Counted from the first letter of the stretch, positions 7,551 to 16,154 are shown. The stretch is 46,894 nucleotides of DNA from Streptomyces amritsarensis (GCF_001953875.1 NZ_MQUR01000064.1:1-46894); one strand, 5' to 3'. Numbers and translations are program-made. The notes: generated by a model from the sequence alone, not told the origin.

Positions 7551-8069
7551 ATGGATCATGCCGATGCCGCCGCCTCACCCGCCGAGGAGGCGGCCGCTGC
7601 CACCGCCCGATTGAAGGAGCGGCGGTACGCGACCATCACCATGATCTCCGTCGTGATCGGTCTGGCCGTGTCGGAGCACGCCGGCGCCGCCGGGGCGGCG
7701 GCGACGGTGCTGACCGCCGCCGTCGGTCTGTGGCTGGCGGCCCTCGTCGCCGATCAGCAGGCCCACCGCGTGGTCCACTCCCGGCTCGCCACCGGAGGCG
7801 AGTTGCGGCACATGCTGTGGGTCAGCAGTCCCCTGCTGCTGTCCGCCGTCGGGCCGTTGATCCTGATCGCCGCCTCCGCCCTCGGGGTGATGGCCCTGCA
7901 GACCGCCCTGTACGCCTCGGCGGGCGTGAGTGTCGCCGGCCTCTTCGGCTGGGGCTGGTACGGCGGCGTCCGCATGGGCAGCGGGGCGGTGGTCGCCGTG
8001 CTGGCCGGCGCGCTCGACGCGGCGATCGGCCTGGCCGTCGCCCTGGTGAAGGCCGCGGCCGGCCACTGA
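7551..8069 (+). CDS. integral membrane protein, 172 aa
   Basis: I do not recognise a named family. After a short Ala/Glu-rich cytoplasmic N-terminus and a basic RLKERR patch there are four hydrophobic segments (about residues 29-46, 48-66, 90-108 and 112-165, the last probably two helices). The loop ADQQAHRVVHSRLATGGELRH between the second and third segments is hydrophilic with several His and Arg residues. It has the appearance of a small actinobacterial membrane protein of unknown function. The ATG start sits 138 bases from the divergent methyltransferase start. Confidence 0.65.
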   Translation: MDHADAAASPAEEAAAATARLKERRYATITMISVVIGLAVSEHAGAAGAAATVLTAAVGLWLAALVADQQAHRVVHSRLATGGELRHMLWVSSPLLLSAVGPLILIAASALGVMALQTALYASAGVSVAGLFGWGWYGGVRMGSGAVVAVLAGALDAAIGLAVALVKAAAGH

Positions 8070-8084
8070 ACCCAGGCGGCGCAT

Positions 8085-8104
8085 TGTTCGTCGTATGCCG
8101 AAAT
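8085..8104. promoter_or_regulatory. degenerate copy of the ATTTCGG-N6-CCGAAAT palindrome before the ArsR-type gene
   Basis: CCGAAAT (8098-8104) is an exact copy of one arm of the perfect palindrome found before the neighbouring exporter gene. At the matching distance upstream, 8085-8091 retains four of seven arm positions. It ends 19 bases before the regulator's ATG, a sensible place for autoregulation. Confidence 0.4.
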
Positions 8105-8123
8105 CATGGGGCATCCTGGATGC

Positions 8124-8858
8124 ATGAACGAGTTGCCTCCGGGGGCTGCGGCGGACGCCCCGGCCCCCGCGGCCCGCCTGGCGGCCTTCGCCGCCGCGCT
8201 GGCCGACGAGACGCGGGCCGCGATCTGCATGACGCTGCTGGAGGGGCGCGCCTGGACCGCCGGCGAGCTGGCCCGGGTCGCGGGGGTGGCTCCGTCCACC
8301 GTCTCCGGCCACCTCACCCGGCTGCTCGATGCCGGGATCTGCGTGACCGAGCGGCAGGGCCGGCACAGCTACGTGCGCGTGGCGGACGCCGCGACGGCCC
8401 GTCTGCTCGACGGACTCGCCACCTACGCAGTCCCGGACCGGGACGCCGCCCACGCCGTGCCGGTGGTCGGCGCACCGGATCCCCTCGCCCGGGCCCGGAC
8501 CTGCTACGACCACTTCGCCGGACGGCTGGGCATGGCGGTGACCGACGCGATGGAGGAGCGCGGCCTGCTGCGCACGGAGGGCGTGTTCGAGCTGACGGAG
8601 GCCGGCCGGCAGTGGTGCGCGGAGGCGGGCATCGCCCTGGCCGGCGAGGGGCGCAGACGGCCGGCGAGTTCCTGCCTGGACTGGACGGAGCGGCGCCGCC
8701 ACCTGGGCGGCCTGGCGGGGGCGCGGCTGTGCGCGCGGGCGCTGGAGGAGGGGTGGGTGGTGCGTCCGGCGGGCGGCGGGCGTGCCCTGGAGGTGACCGC
8801 GGCGGGCGAGCGGGCCTTCGGTGATCTGTTGGGGATCACCCGGCAGGCCTGGGCGTAG
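8124..8858 (+). CDS. ArsR/HTH_20-type transcriptional regulator
   Basis: The 244-residue protein has an N-terminal winged helix (about residues 20-95): FAAALADETRAAICMTLLEGRAWTAGELARVAGVAPSTVSGHLTRLLDAGICVTERQGRHSYVRVA. This is the ArsR layout without the metal-binding cysteine motif of ArsR/SmtB. The longer C-terminal half (about 120-240) contains a CYDHFAGRLG segment and CLDWTERRRHLGG, seen in larger ArsR-like regulators. I chose the ATG at 8124; another ATG at 8106 would add six residues. The gene precedes the exporter gene on the same strand. Both have related palindromes upstream, so it probably represses itself and the exporter; the ligand is unknown. Confidence 0.8.
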   Translation: MNELPPGAAADAPAPAARLAAFAAALADETRAAICMTLLEGRAWTAGELARVAGVAPSTVSGHLTRLLDAGICVTERQGRHSYVRVADAATARLLDGLATYAVPDRDAAHAVPVVGAPDPLARARTCYDHFAGRLGMAVTDAMEERGLLRTEGVFELTEAGRQWCAEAGIALAGEGRRRPASSCLDWTERRRHLGGLAGARLCARALEEGWVVRPAGGGRALEVTAAGERAFGDLLGITRQAWA

Positions 8859-8926
8859 GCCCTGTCCCCGAGCGGCGTGATCTCGACGGGCACTGCGGTG
8901 GCCATGCCGGTCGACACTCCCCCGAT

Positions 8927-8946
8927 ATTTCGGTCGACGCCGAAAT
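8927..8946. promoter_or_regulatory. perfect palindrome upstream of the exporter gene
   Basis: ATTTCGG (8927-8933) and CCGAAAT (8940-8946) form a perfect 7-bp inverted repeat with a 6-base spacer, ending 22 bases before the exporter ATG. The AT-rich arms stand out from the local GC content. It is the likely operator for the ArsR-type regulator encoded just upstream. Confidence 0.6.
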
Positions 8947-8968
8947 GTTGCGGTCGTAGAGTGGCGGC

Positions 8969-9937
8969 ATGACGTTCCGCTCGAGTCCGGTACCTCCCGG
9001 CGTCCTCACGGCCGGCGCCGTCACCTTCACGGTGTTCGCCTGGGCCTCCGCCTTCGTCTCCATCCGCAGCGCCGGTGCCGCGTACTCCCCGGGCGCTCTG
9101 GCCCTCGGCAGACTGCTGGCCGCCTCGCTGGTGCTCGGCGTCCTGCTCCTGATCCGCCGCCAGGGCCTGCCGCCCCGCGAGGCCCTGCGCGGGATCCTGG
9201 TCTCCGGCGTGGTGTGGTTCTGCGGCTACACCATTGCGCTGAACTGGGGTGAACGACTGGTCGACGCGGGCACGGCCTCCCTGCTCGTGAACACCGGCCC
9301 CATCCTGATGGCGCTGCTCGCGGCCCGCCTGCTCGGCGAGGCGCTGCCGCCGCGACTGCTGGCGGGCATGGCGGTCTCCTTCGTCGGAGCGGTGGTCGTG
9401 GGCCTGTCCATGTCGTCCGGGCAGGGCGGTTCCACCTCGCTCCTCGGCGTCGTCCTCTGCCTGCTCGCGGCGGTGGCCTACGCGACCGGTGTCATCGCCC
9501 AGAAGCCCGCCCTCTCCTACGGCACGCCCCTCCAGATCACCGCCTACAGCTGCATGACGGGCGCCGCGGTCTGCCTGCCCTTCACGGGGCAGTTGCTCGA
9601 CGAACTCCCCCGGGCGCCGGCCTCCGCGACCCTGAACATGGTCTACCTGGGCGTGGTCCCCACCGCCCTCGCCTTCACCACGTGGACCTACGCCCTGGCC
9701 CGTATGCCCGCCGGCCGGCTGGGCGCGACGACGTACGCCGTCCCGGCCATCGTCGTCCTGCTCAGCTGGGCGCTGCTGGCCGAGGTGCCGGCCTGGCTGA
9801 CGCTCCTCGGCGGGGCACTGTGCCTGGCCGGTGTGGCGGTCTCCCGGTACGCACCGCGCACCGCGGGCACTCCCCGCACCCCTGCCGCCCCCGTCGACGG
9901 CGCTCCGCTCGCTCCCACGAAAGGCGACCGCCCCTGA
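8969..9937 (+). CDS. EamA/DMT family transporter
   Basis: This 322-residue inner-membrane protein has ten predicted hydrophobic helices in two homologous EamA halves (about residues 12-145 and 158-290). Typical features are the N-terminal WASAFVSIRSAG motif in helix 1, GYTIALNWGERLVDAGTASLLVNTGPI in helices 3-4, and the second-half WTYALARMPAGRLGATTYAVPAIVVLLSW. Members export metabolites, amino acids or drugs. The C-terminus is a Pro/Thr/Ala tail. The start lies 23 bases after a perfect palindrome, and the regulator gene is immediately upstream, so expression is probably effector-induced. The substrate cannot be predicted. Confidence 0.85.
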   Translation: MTFRSSPVPPGVLTAGAVTFTVFAWASAFVSIRSAGAAYSPGALALGRLLAASLVLGVLLLIRRQGLPPREALRGILVSGVVWFCGYTIALNWGERLVDAGTASLLVNTGPILMALLAARLLGEALPPRLLAGMAVSFVGAVVVGLSMSSGQGGSTSLLGVVLCLLAAVAYATGVIAQKPALSYGTPLQITAYSCMTGAAVCLPFTGQLLDELPRAPASATLNMVYLGVVPTALAFTTWTYALARMPAGRLGATTYAVPAIVVLLSWALLAEVPAWLTLLGGALCLAGVAVSRYAPRTAGTPRTPAAPVDGAPLAPTKGDRP

Positions 9938-10045
9938 GGCCCGCCGCGCGGAGCCGGGACCGCCGCTCACCCGGATGCGCCGTCCAGTGGGCATCCGGGC
10001 CGCCGAGCCGTTGACTGGGAGGCCCGAACATCCCTAGGAGGCGTG

Positions 10046-10552
10046 GTGGCGGCGGTCGCGTGGACGCGTGGCGCGGCAGGTGTGGTGCTGGCGGCGGCGG
10101 TGCTCGGCGCCGCGGGCTGTTCGGGCGGGGACGGCGACCCGTCCGGCGCGGTCTCCAGTGCCGCGTCCGCGGTGAGGTCCGCCGGCGAGGCCGTCTCGTC
10201 GGCCGCCTCCGAGGCGGCGAAGGCCGCCGAGTCCGCGGCCGCCGTCGCCAAGGACAAGCTCGCCGAGGTCAAGGACGGGGTCGACGCGAAGGATCAGGTG
10301 TCCCTGGGTACCGTGGCCACCGACCCGGACGGGTACACGGCGGTGCCCGTGACCGTGCGGAACACCGACGACGCCACGAAGTCCTTCGCGGTGCAGGTCG
10401 AGTTCAAGGACACGAGCGGCAACCTCGTCGACACCGTGGTGGTGACGGTCTCCGACGTCGCCGGGAAGGGCACCGGACAGGGCACGGCCCGCAGTACGCA
10501 CAAGCTGTCCGGCACCGTGACGGCACAGACCGGCACGGCCCTGCGCTACTGA
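10046..10552 (+). CDS. secreted lipoprotein with helical neck and small beta domain
   Basis: About 168 residues. The signal peptide ends in LGAAGC, a good lipobox, so the protein is probably anchored to the outer face of the membrane. Residues about 30-80 are an Ala/Ser/Glu/Lys repeat helix (SAASAVRSAGEAVSSAASEAAKAAESAAAVAKDKL), probably a coiled or stalk-like neck. The last 85 residues (YTAVPVTVRNTDDATKSFAVQVEFKDTSGNLVDTVVVTV) resemble an FxLYD-like immunoglobulin-type beta domain. Two adjacent GTG codons (10043 and 10046) could start translation. AGGAGG at 10036-10041 sits very close, favouring the second. The function is unknown. Confidence 0.7.
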   Translation: MAAVAWTRGAAGVVLAAAVLGAAGCSGGDGDPSGAVSSAASAVRSAGEAVSSAASEAAKAAESAAAVAKDKLAEVKDGVDAKDQVSLGTVATDPDGYTAVPVTVRNTDDATKSFAVQVEFKDTSGNLVDTVVVTVSDVAGKGTGQGTARSTHKLSGTVTAQTGTALRY

Positions 10553-11021
10553 CCCCCGGCAGGTCGACGACCGCCGCAGCGGTGACCGGAGCCCGGCGTC
10601 CGCCCCTCGGTGCGGGCGGCCGTGCGCGGTCCCGGGTGGCGGCCGTCGAATGGCCGGATCCGCTCTGGCCCGCGGGCCACCGGGGGCCGCAGCAGTTCGC
10701 GTACACATGCGGGCGTGCGGGCGGGCGGCCGCGGTGCGCGTCGCCCGGCAGGCACACCGGCCCCCTCCGGGTGGGACGCCGAGGCCGCGGCCGGCCCCGA
10801 GGAGCCGCTGGTCCTGCCCTGCGGTTTCGGCCCGGGGCGCACCCTGCGGGAGTGCACGCCGCCGACCTGACGGCCGGACGGCGCGGCGGGCCACGCGTCC
10901 CGGACGGCCCGCCCGCCCGGTGCGGCCGTCCGGGGGCGCGGCTGTGCGCCGCCGCCGTCGTTTACCGGCCGTACGCGTCCGCAGGGGGGCGGCGCGACGG
11001 GCCCCGCGCTACCCTCCCGCC
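10553..11021. other. 469-base interval without a confident gene
   Basis: The interval is extremely GC-rich. One plus-strand frame ending at 10870 reads GWDAEAAAGPEEPLVLPCGFGPGRTLREC near its end, which looks more protein-like than its surroundings. It has no clear ribosome site and I cannot assign it. No RNA gene or repeat is evident. Confidence 0.3.
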
Positions 11022-12113
11022 ATGATTGACATGGACATGCAGCGCACGGGTTTCCGCGGCCGCCTGGCCGGCCTCTTCCGCAGAGGCCGCGCCCGGCGCA
11101 CCCTGGTGGGCCTCCTGCTCCTGGCACTGCTGGGGACGGCGACCACCGCGACCGCCTCCACGGCCCCGGCCCCGGCCGCCCCGGCCCGGGCGGCGGCCGC
11201 GGCCGGCGCGCCGACCGGCCTCGCGGCCGCCCGCTGGGGCGACCGGCGCCTCGACGAGGTCTCCTTCCTGACCACCCACAACGCCTTCACCAACTACGAG
11301 GACTCCCGCTGGAGTTCGGTGAACCAGTCCGAGTCGGTGCGCGCCCAGCTCGAAGGCGGCGTGCGCGGCCTGAGCCTGGACACACACTGGTACGAGCGCA
11401 GCACCTGGCTGTGCGTCATCAGCTTCGGGAGCGACTGCTACCCCAGCGACGTGTACCTGTGCCACGGCGACTGCAAGACCTTCGCCGGTGCCACCTACGC
11501 CCTGCCGCGCCAGTCCTTCCACGGCACGATGCAGACCGTGGTGGACTTCCTCGCCACCCACCCCGAGGAGGTCGTGACCGTCTTCCTGGAGGACTACGTG
11601 AGCGCCGAGCAGCTGCGGCAGTCCCTCGGCCGGGTCCGGGGGCTGTCCGACATGGTGTTCCGGCCCGACGAGTGGGGCGTACGGCAGAACGGGTGGCCGA
11701 AGGTCGCCGACCTCGTCACCTCCGGCAAGCGGCTGCTGATCTTCTCCGACCGGTCCGACCGCGAGAACCTGGGCGTCATGTACGACCGGTCGTGGACCGT
11801 GAGCAACTTCTGGAGTCTCGGGGACCTGGGCAACGACCTGACCTGCGTCAGCCGGTGGTCCGACCTGCCCCTGGACCGGCAGGAGCCCGGCTTCCGGCGC
11901 CTGTTCACGATGAGCCACCACCGCAACGTCCCCACCGTGCTGACGGCGGCCCTGGACAACGGCGCGAAGCTGCGCGACCGCATCGCCGAGCGGTGCCGGC
12001 CGGCGGCCGGGGGCCGCGACCCGAACTTCGTCTCGGTCGACTTCCACCGCCTCTCGGACGGCAGCGGCCACACCCCCGCCTCGATCGTCGCCGAGCTCAA
12101 CGCCAGGCCGTAG
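11022..12113 (+). CDS. secreted phosphatidylinositol-specific phospholipase C-like protein
   Basis: The 363-residue protein has a basic N-terminus, a hydrophobic signal segment (about residues 28-45) and an Ala/Pro-rich stretch, then a PI-PLC X domain (about 70-360). The two catalytic histidines are recognisable in LTTHNAF (about residue 86) and LCHGDC (about 147). Also present are the family's RAQLEGGVRGLSLDTHW and a TVVDFLATHPEEVVTVFLEDY block. Bacterial members cleave phosphatidylinositol or GPI-type lipids without calcium. Four cysteines near the second histidine suggest disulfides in the exported form. Two further in-frame ATGs (11031, 11037) are alternative starts; no strong ribosome site distinguishes them. 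Confidence 0.8.
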   Translation: MIDMDMQRTGFRGRLAGLFRRGRARRTLVGLLLLALLGTATTATASTAPAPAAPARAAAAAGAPTGLAAARWGDRRLDEVSFLTTHNAFTNYEDSRWSSVNQSESVRAQLEGGVRGLSLDTHWYERSTWLCVISFGSDCYPSDVYLCHGDCKTFAGATYALPRQSFHGTMQTVVDFLATHPEEVVTVFLEDYVSAEQLRQSLGRVRGLSDMVFRPDEWGVRQNGWPKVADLVTSGKRLLIFSDRSDRENLGVMYDRSWTVSNFWSLGDLGNDLTCVSRWSDLPLDRQEPGFRRLFTMSHHRNVPTVLTAALDNGAKLRDRIAERCRPAAGGRDPNFVSVDFHRLSDGSGHTPASIVAELNARP

Positions 12114-12230
12114 CGGGGGCCTTGCGCCCTACCGGGCACGGTCGGGTTCGGGCAGGATGGCCCGGCGCGGCGGAGGCCGCCCACTGCGGCGCCCGCCCCG
12201 ACCCGACCCGACCGTGATCCGGAGGTCCTC

Positions 12231-13460
12231 TTGGGGTGGCACGACGACCAGGCGCGGCGTGACGAGCTCTACCGCGACCCGTACCCGCTGTACGACCGTG
12301 CCCGCCGGGCCGAGGGGCTGACGTACGTGCCCGAGTTCGACGCGTGGCTGGTCGCCCGCGACCGCGAGGTACGCCAGGTGCTCCTGCGGGCGGAGGACTT
12401 CTCCTCCGCGAACTCCCTGCTGCCGGACGTCCCGCTCTCGGAGGCGGCGCTCGGCGTCCTGCCGCGCGGCTTCGGGCCCCGGCCCACGGTCGTGTCCTCG
12501 GACGGCGCCGCCCACCGCCGGCACCGGGCCCCGCTGAACCGGGGTCTGTCGGCCGCGCGGGTGGCGGCGCTGCTCCCGTACGTGCGCGCGTGCGCCGTCG
12601 AGCTGGTGGACGGCTTCGCGGCGGACGGGTTCGCGGAGCTGGTGGAGGCGTACGCGCAGCGGCTGCCGGGGATGGTGGTCGGGCGGCTGATCGGGCTGGA
12701 CCCCGCCGATGTGCCCGCGGCCGTGCACGGCGGACACCGGGCCGAGGAGCTGCTCTTCCGGCCGCTGCCGCCGGAGGGACAGGCGGCCGCCGCCGAGGAC
12801 GTGGTCGCCCTCCAGCACCTGCTGGACGGGTACGTGCGCGACCGGCGCGCCGATCCCCGGGACGACCTGTGCTCGATCATGGTGGCCGCCCTCGCCCCCG
12901 GTACGGGCGAGCTCACCCTGGAGCAGCGCCACGAGCTGGTGGCGAGCCTGCAGAACCTGCTGATCGCCGGATTCCTCACCACCGGCGCCCTCATCGGCAC
13001 CACCCTGCTGCACCTGCTCGACGACGACCGGCGGCAGTGGCGGATGCTCTGCGCCGACCCCTCGCTGATCCCGGCGGCGGTGGAGGAGGCCGCCCGCCAC
13101 GACACCGCCATCCAGGCGTTCCGGCGGACCACCACCCGCCCGGTGTCCCTGGGCGGCACGCAACTGCCGGCCGGGGCCGCCGTCCTGGTGGCGTACGGGG
13201 CGGCCAACCGCGACGCGGAACGCTACGAGCGGCCCGGCGAGTTCGACATCACGCGCCCGGTGAACCGGCAGCACCTCGCCTTCGGGCACGGTCCGCACGG
13301 CTGTCCCGGATCCCGGCTCGCGCGCGAACAACTGCGCCTGACGCTCGAACTGCTCACGAGCCGCCTGCCGGGGCTGCGGCCGGCTCCCGGCCGGCCGCGG
13401 CCGCGGATGCGGCCCACCTTGATCCACCGCTCGCCGGAGACGCTGCACGTCACCTGGTGA
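12231..13460 (+). CDS. cytochrome P450
   Basis: This 409-residue bacterial class I P450 is a heme monooxygenase needing ferredoxin partners, none of which is encoded nearby. The heme-ligand loop FGHGPHGCPGSRLAR (about residues 352-366) is canonical, and an ExxR-like EEAARHD (about 284-290) precedes it. The I-helix reads IAGFLTTGALIG where most P450s have AG(H/E)(E/D)TT: the threonine is kept but the acidic residue is Leu. This suggests altered oxygen activation or an unusual reaction. The start is a TTG with GGAGG five bases upstream (12221-12225), and no better in-frame start exists. It stands alone, so the substrate is unknown. Confidence 0.85.
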   Translation: MGWHDDQARRDELYRDPYPLYDRARRAEGLTYVPEFDAWLVARDREVRQVLLRAEDFSSANSLLPDVPLSEAALGVLPRGFGPRPTVVSSDGAAHRRHRAPLNRGLSAARVAALLPYVRACAVELVDGFAADGFAELVEAYAQRLPGMVVGRLIGLDPADVPAAVHGGHRAEELLFRPLPPEGQAAAAEDVVALQHLLDGYVRDRRADPRDDLCSIMVAALAPGTGELTLEQRHELVASLQNLLIAGFLTTGALIGTTLLHLLDDDRRQWRMLCADPSLIPAAVEEAARHDTAIQAFRRTTTRPVSLGGTQLPAGAAVLVAYGAANRDAERYERPGEFDITRPVNRQHLAFGHGPHGCPGSRLAREQLRLTLELLTSRLPGLRPAPGRPRPRMRPTLIHRSPETLHVTW

Positions 13461-13754
13461 GGAGGAGGGGGCCGGCCGTGTCCGGCCCGGCGCGGCCCGC
13501 ACGCCGGCGTCCCACGGCATCCCCGCGTCAGGGCCTCACGGGCGGCACGGAGGCCTGGGCGGCCGACCCGCGCGCGGGAGTACCCCGGCGGCGCACTGGC
13601 GCGGTCCGCCCCGGTCCGCCCCGTCCGCCCCCGTCCGCCCCGGAGCCGGTTCCAGGTCCGGCCCCGGGCGCGGCAACCTGCCGGGGGCCCGCCGCGTCCT
13701 TGATGACAGGACCCGCCGGCCCGGACGGCGCGTGCACCGCGGAGAGGACATGTG

Positions 13755-14006
13755 ATGAGTGAGAAGGCCCGTCGGTTGTTCGACGCCCTCGACCTCGACC
13801 AGGACGGCACCCTGACACGGGCCGAGGTCATCGGCGCCCTGCGCTCCAAGGGGCCGACCCTCGCCGCGCAGGGGGCGATCCCCTTCTGGGGTGTGGGGGA
13901 CACCGAGGAGTCCTCGGCGCTCTTCGACGCCGCCGACCAGAACGGCGACCGGGTACTGACCTTCGAGGAGTTCGCGGCCGTGGTCGACCGCCGCTTCGGC
14001 TGGTAG
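13755..14006 (+). CDS. EF-hand calcium-binding protein, 83 aa
   Basis: Two EF-hand loops are visible: DLDQDGTLTRAE (about residues 14-25) and DQNGDRVLTFEE (about 61-72). Both have the Asp/Asn ladder, the central Gly and the final Glu. A hydrophobic, Gly-rich linker (AAQGAIPFWGVGDTEESS) separates them. Streptomyces encode several such small calmodulin-like Cab proteins that bind calcium in the cytoplasm. The ATG at 13755 has GGAGAGGA at 13741-13748; a GTG at 13752 is an alternative. The 294 bases upstream hold no gene that I can support. Confidence 0.85.
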   Translation: MSEKARRLFDALDLDQDGTLTRAEVIGALRSKGPTLAAQGAIPFWGVGDTEESSALFDAADQNGDRVLTFEEFAAVVDRRFGW

Positions 14007-14161
14007 CCGCCGCGCCGTCCGGCGGGCGGCCGTCCCACGTGCGGCGCCCGTCGGGCGGCGGGAGAATGACAGGGGCGACGGGGCGCCCACGCGGGCGGGT
14101 ACGGCCCCGGCCGGCCCGCGGCACGGCCGACCGGACGGGGCGGACGAGTCAGGTGATGCAC

Positions 14162-15004
14162 ATGTGCCGGTGGCTGGCGTATTCGGGAACCCCCGTGCTG
14201 CTCGACACCATCCTGTACAAACCCGCCCACTCGCTGATCGACCAGAGCCTGCACTCGAAGCTGGGTGTGGAGACGACCAACGGCGACGGTTTCGGCATCG
14301 GCTGGTATCCGGACGGCGGCAGCGGCGACGGAACGCCCGCCCTCATGAGGGACGTCGGCCCCGCCTGGAACAACCGCAACCTGCGGGAGCTCGCCGACCA
14401 CGTCACCTCCCCCGTGTTCTTCGCCCACATCCGGGCGTCGACGGGGACGGCGGTGCAGCAGACGAACTGCCACCCGTTCCGGCACGGCAGGTGGATGTGG
14501 ATGCACAACGGGGCCATCGCCGGCTTCCACGCCATGCGGCGCGACCTCGCCCTGCTCGTCGACCCCGTGCTGTTCGGGGAGATCGAGGGGACGACGGACT
14601 CCGAGGTGATGTTCTACTTGGCGCTCACCTACGGCTTGGAGGAGGACCCCCCGGGCGCGGTCGCCAGGATGGTGGGCGTGGTGGAGCGGGTCGGCCGCGA
14701 GCACGGCGTGGAGTACCCGATGCAGATGACGGTGGCCGTCACCGACGGCACCGCCGTATGGGCCTTCCGCTACTCCAGCCAGGGCGCGTCGCGCTCGCTG
14801 TTCTACAGCAGCCGGGTGGACACGCTGCGCAGGCTGCACCCCGACATCCGGTTCCTCCAGGAGGCGTCCGACGAGACCCGCCTGGTGGTGTCCGAGCCGC
14901 TCGGCGATCTGCCCGGCGCGTGGAACGAGGTGCCGGAGAGCAGCTACGGCGTGGTGAAGCCGGGTGCGGACGGGCTGTACCCGTTCACCCCGCTGGCGGC
15001 CTGA
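14162..15004 (+). CDS. class II glutamine amidotransferase
   Basis: This 280-residue N-terminal nucleophile hydrolase begins Met-Cys (MCRWLAYSGTP). Removal of the Met would expose Cys as the catalytic nucleophile, which decides the start at 14162; an earlier in-frame ATG would bury the Cys. Other family marks are NGDGFGIGWYPDGG (about residues 40-53), FFAHIRASTGTAVQQTNCHPF (about 88-108), MHNGAIAGF (about 115-123) and TDSEVMFYLAL. It belongs to the YafJ/EgtC-like group, which hydrolyses gamma-glutamyl bonds. No ergothioneine genes are nearby, so EgtC itself is unlikely. Its last 20 bases overlap the convergent MscS gene. Confidence 0.85.
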   Translation: MCRWLAYSGTPVLLDTILYKPAHSLIDQSLHSKLGVETTNGDGFGIGWYPDGGSGDGTPALMRDVGPAWNNRNLRELADHVTSPVFFAHIRASTGTAVQQTNCHPFRHGRWMWMHNGAIAGFHAMRRDLALLVDPVLFGEIEGTTDSEVMFYLALTYGLEEDPPGAVARMVGVVERVGREHGVEYPMQMTVAVTDGTAVWAFRYSSQGASRSLFYSSRVDTLRRLHPDIRFLQEASDETRLVVSEPLGDLPGAWNEVPESSYGVVKPGADGLYPFTPLAA

Positions 15005-16067
15005 GGTCCGCGCGGGCCTCCGTGCGGGGCGACGGGACGGCCGTGGAGGTGGCGACGCGGGGCAGGGCGTAGGGGTGCTTCTCGGCCAGCCAGGCGACGA
15101 GTTGTTCGCGCACCTCGCAGCGGGCGGTCCACAGCCCGTCCGGGTCCTTGGCGGTGACGATCGCCCGCACCACGATGGTGGTGGGGGTGGTGTCGGTGAC
15201 GGACAGGTCCCAGCCCCGGCCGTCCCACGCCTCGCAGCCGTCCAGGATCTCCCTCAGCTTCTCGCGCATGAGGGCCACCGGCGCGGTGTGGTCGCAGTGG
15301 AGGAAGACCGTGCCGGTCATCTGGATGCCGCCGCGGGACCAGTTCTCGAAGGGCCGCGAGGTGAAGTACGAGACGGGCATGGTGATCCGGCGCTCGTCCC
15401 AGGTGCGCACGGCGATCAGGGTGAGCGTCACCTCCTCGACCACGCCCCACTCCCCCTCGACGACGACGGTGTCGCCGAGGCGCACCATGTCGCCGAACGC
15501 GATCTGGAATCCGGCGAAGACGTTGCCGAGGGTGGACTGGGCGGCCACGCCCGCAACGATGCCGATGATGCCGGCCGAAGCGAGGACGGACGTGCCGACG
15601 GCCCGGAAGGCGGGGAAGGTGAGCAGCATCGCGGCCGCCGCGACCACGGCGACGACGGCGGTGACGATCCTCCTGATGAGCGTCACCTGGGTGCGGACGC
15701 GGCGCACGCGTGAGGGGTCGCGGGTACCCAACGCGTAGCGGGCGTAGGAGGATTCGACCACCGCGGAGGCGACGCCGACGACGCACCACGCGCCCGCCCC
15801 GATCAGGACCAGCGTCAGGGTCCGGCCCACGGCGGCCTCGTGGTCGCGCAGCGGCTGCCATGCGATCTGGCGGTACGCCGCACGCAGCACGGCGGTGAAG
15901 AGCAGCACCCGCACCGACGGTCCGCAGCGGCGCAGCATGTTCCACAGTGGTGTCTCGGGGTGGCGGGCATCCGCCCGCCGCAGCAGCAGGTCGGTGAGGC
16001 GGCCCACGACGAGCGTGAGCACGACGGAGCCGCCCAGGACGGCCAGCAGTCGGACGAAACTGTTCAT
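14985..16067 (-). CDS. MscS family mechanosensitive channel
   Basis: The 360-residue inner-membrane protein has hydrophobic helices at about residues 7-29, 50-70, 82-108 and 130-155. These are followed by the pore-lining segment VLASAGIIGIVAGVAAQSTLGN (about 168-189) with the Gly/Ala packing and the QSTLGN turn typical of MscS. The beta domain (GDTVVVEGEWGVVEEVTLTLIAVRTWDERRITMPVSYF) and a C-terminal alpha/beta domain follow. Such channels release solutes on hypo-osmotic shock. It is convergent with the amidotransferase gene (20-base overlap) and lies downstream of the sigma-B/F/G gene behind a hairpin. Confidence 0.9.
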   Translation of the reverse strand: MNSFVRLLAVLGGSVVLTLVVGRLTDLLLRRADARHPETPLWNMLRRCGPSVRVLLFTAVLRAAYRQIAWQPLRDHEAAVGRTLTLVLIGAGAWCVVGVASAVVESSYARYALGTRDPSRVRRVRTQVTLIRRIVTAVVAVVAAAAMLLTFPAFRAVGTSVLASAGIIGIVAGVAAQSTLGNVFAGFQIAFGDMVRLGDTVVVEGEWGVVEEVTLTLIAVRTWDERRITMPVSYFTSRPFENWSRGGIQMTGTVFLHCDHTAPVALMREKLREILDGCEAWDGRGWDLSVTDTTPTTIVVRAIVTAKDPDGLWTARCEVREQLVAWLAEKHPYALPRVATSTAVPSPRTEARADLRPPAG

Positions 16068-16104
16068 GACTCCCCGGTGTCCGGTCTCGGGAACGGGTCG
16101 GGGA

Positions 16105-16131
16105 GGCCGGGCGCGGAGGGGACGCCCGGCC
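16105..16131 (-). terminator. hairpin between the sigma gene and mscS
   Basis: GGCCGGGCG (16105-16113) and CGCCCGGCC (16123-16131) form a perfect 9-bp stem. It lies 23 bases after the sigma-factor stop and 37 bases before the mscS start on the minus strand. It probably ends the sigma transcript. Confidence 0.55.
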
Positions 16132-16154
16132 CCCTGAGGTCCTCGGGACCGCGG

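Noticed and set aside
14162..15004. EgtC of ergothioneine biosynthesis
   Set aside because: The fold and N-terminal Cys agree, but none of the other ergothioneine genes is adjacent, so only the family-level call is kept.
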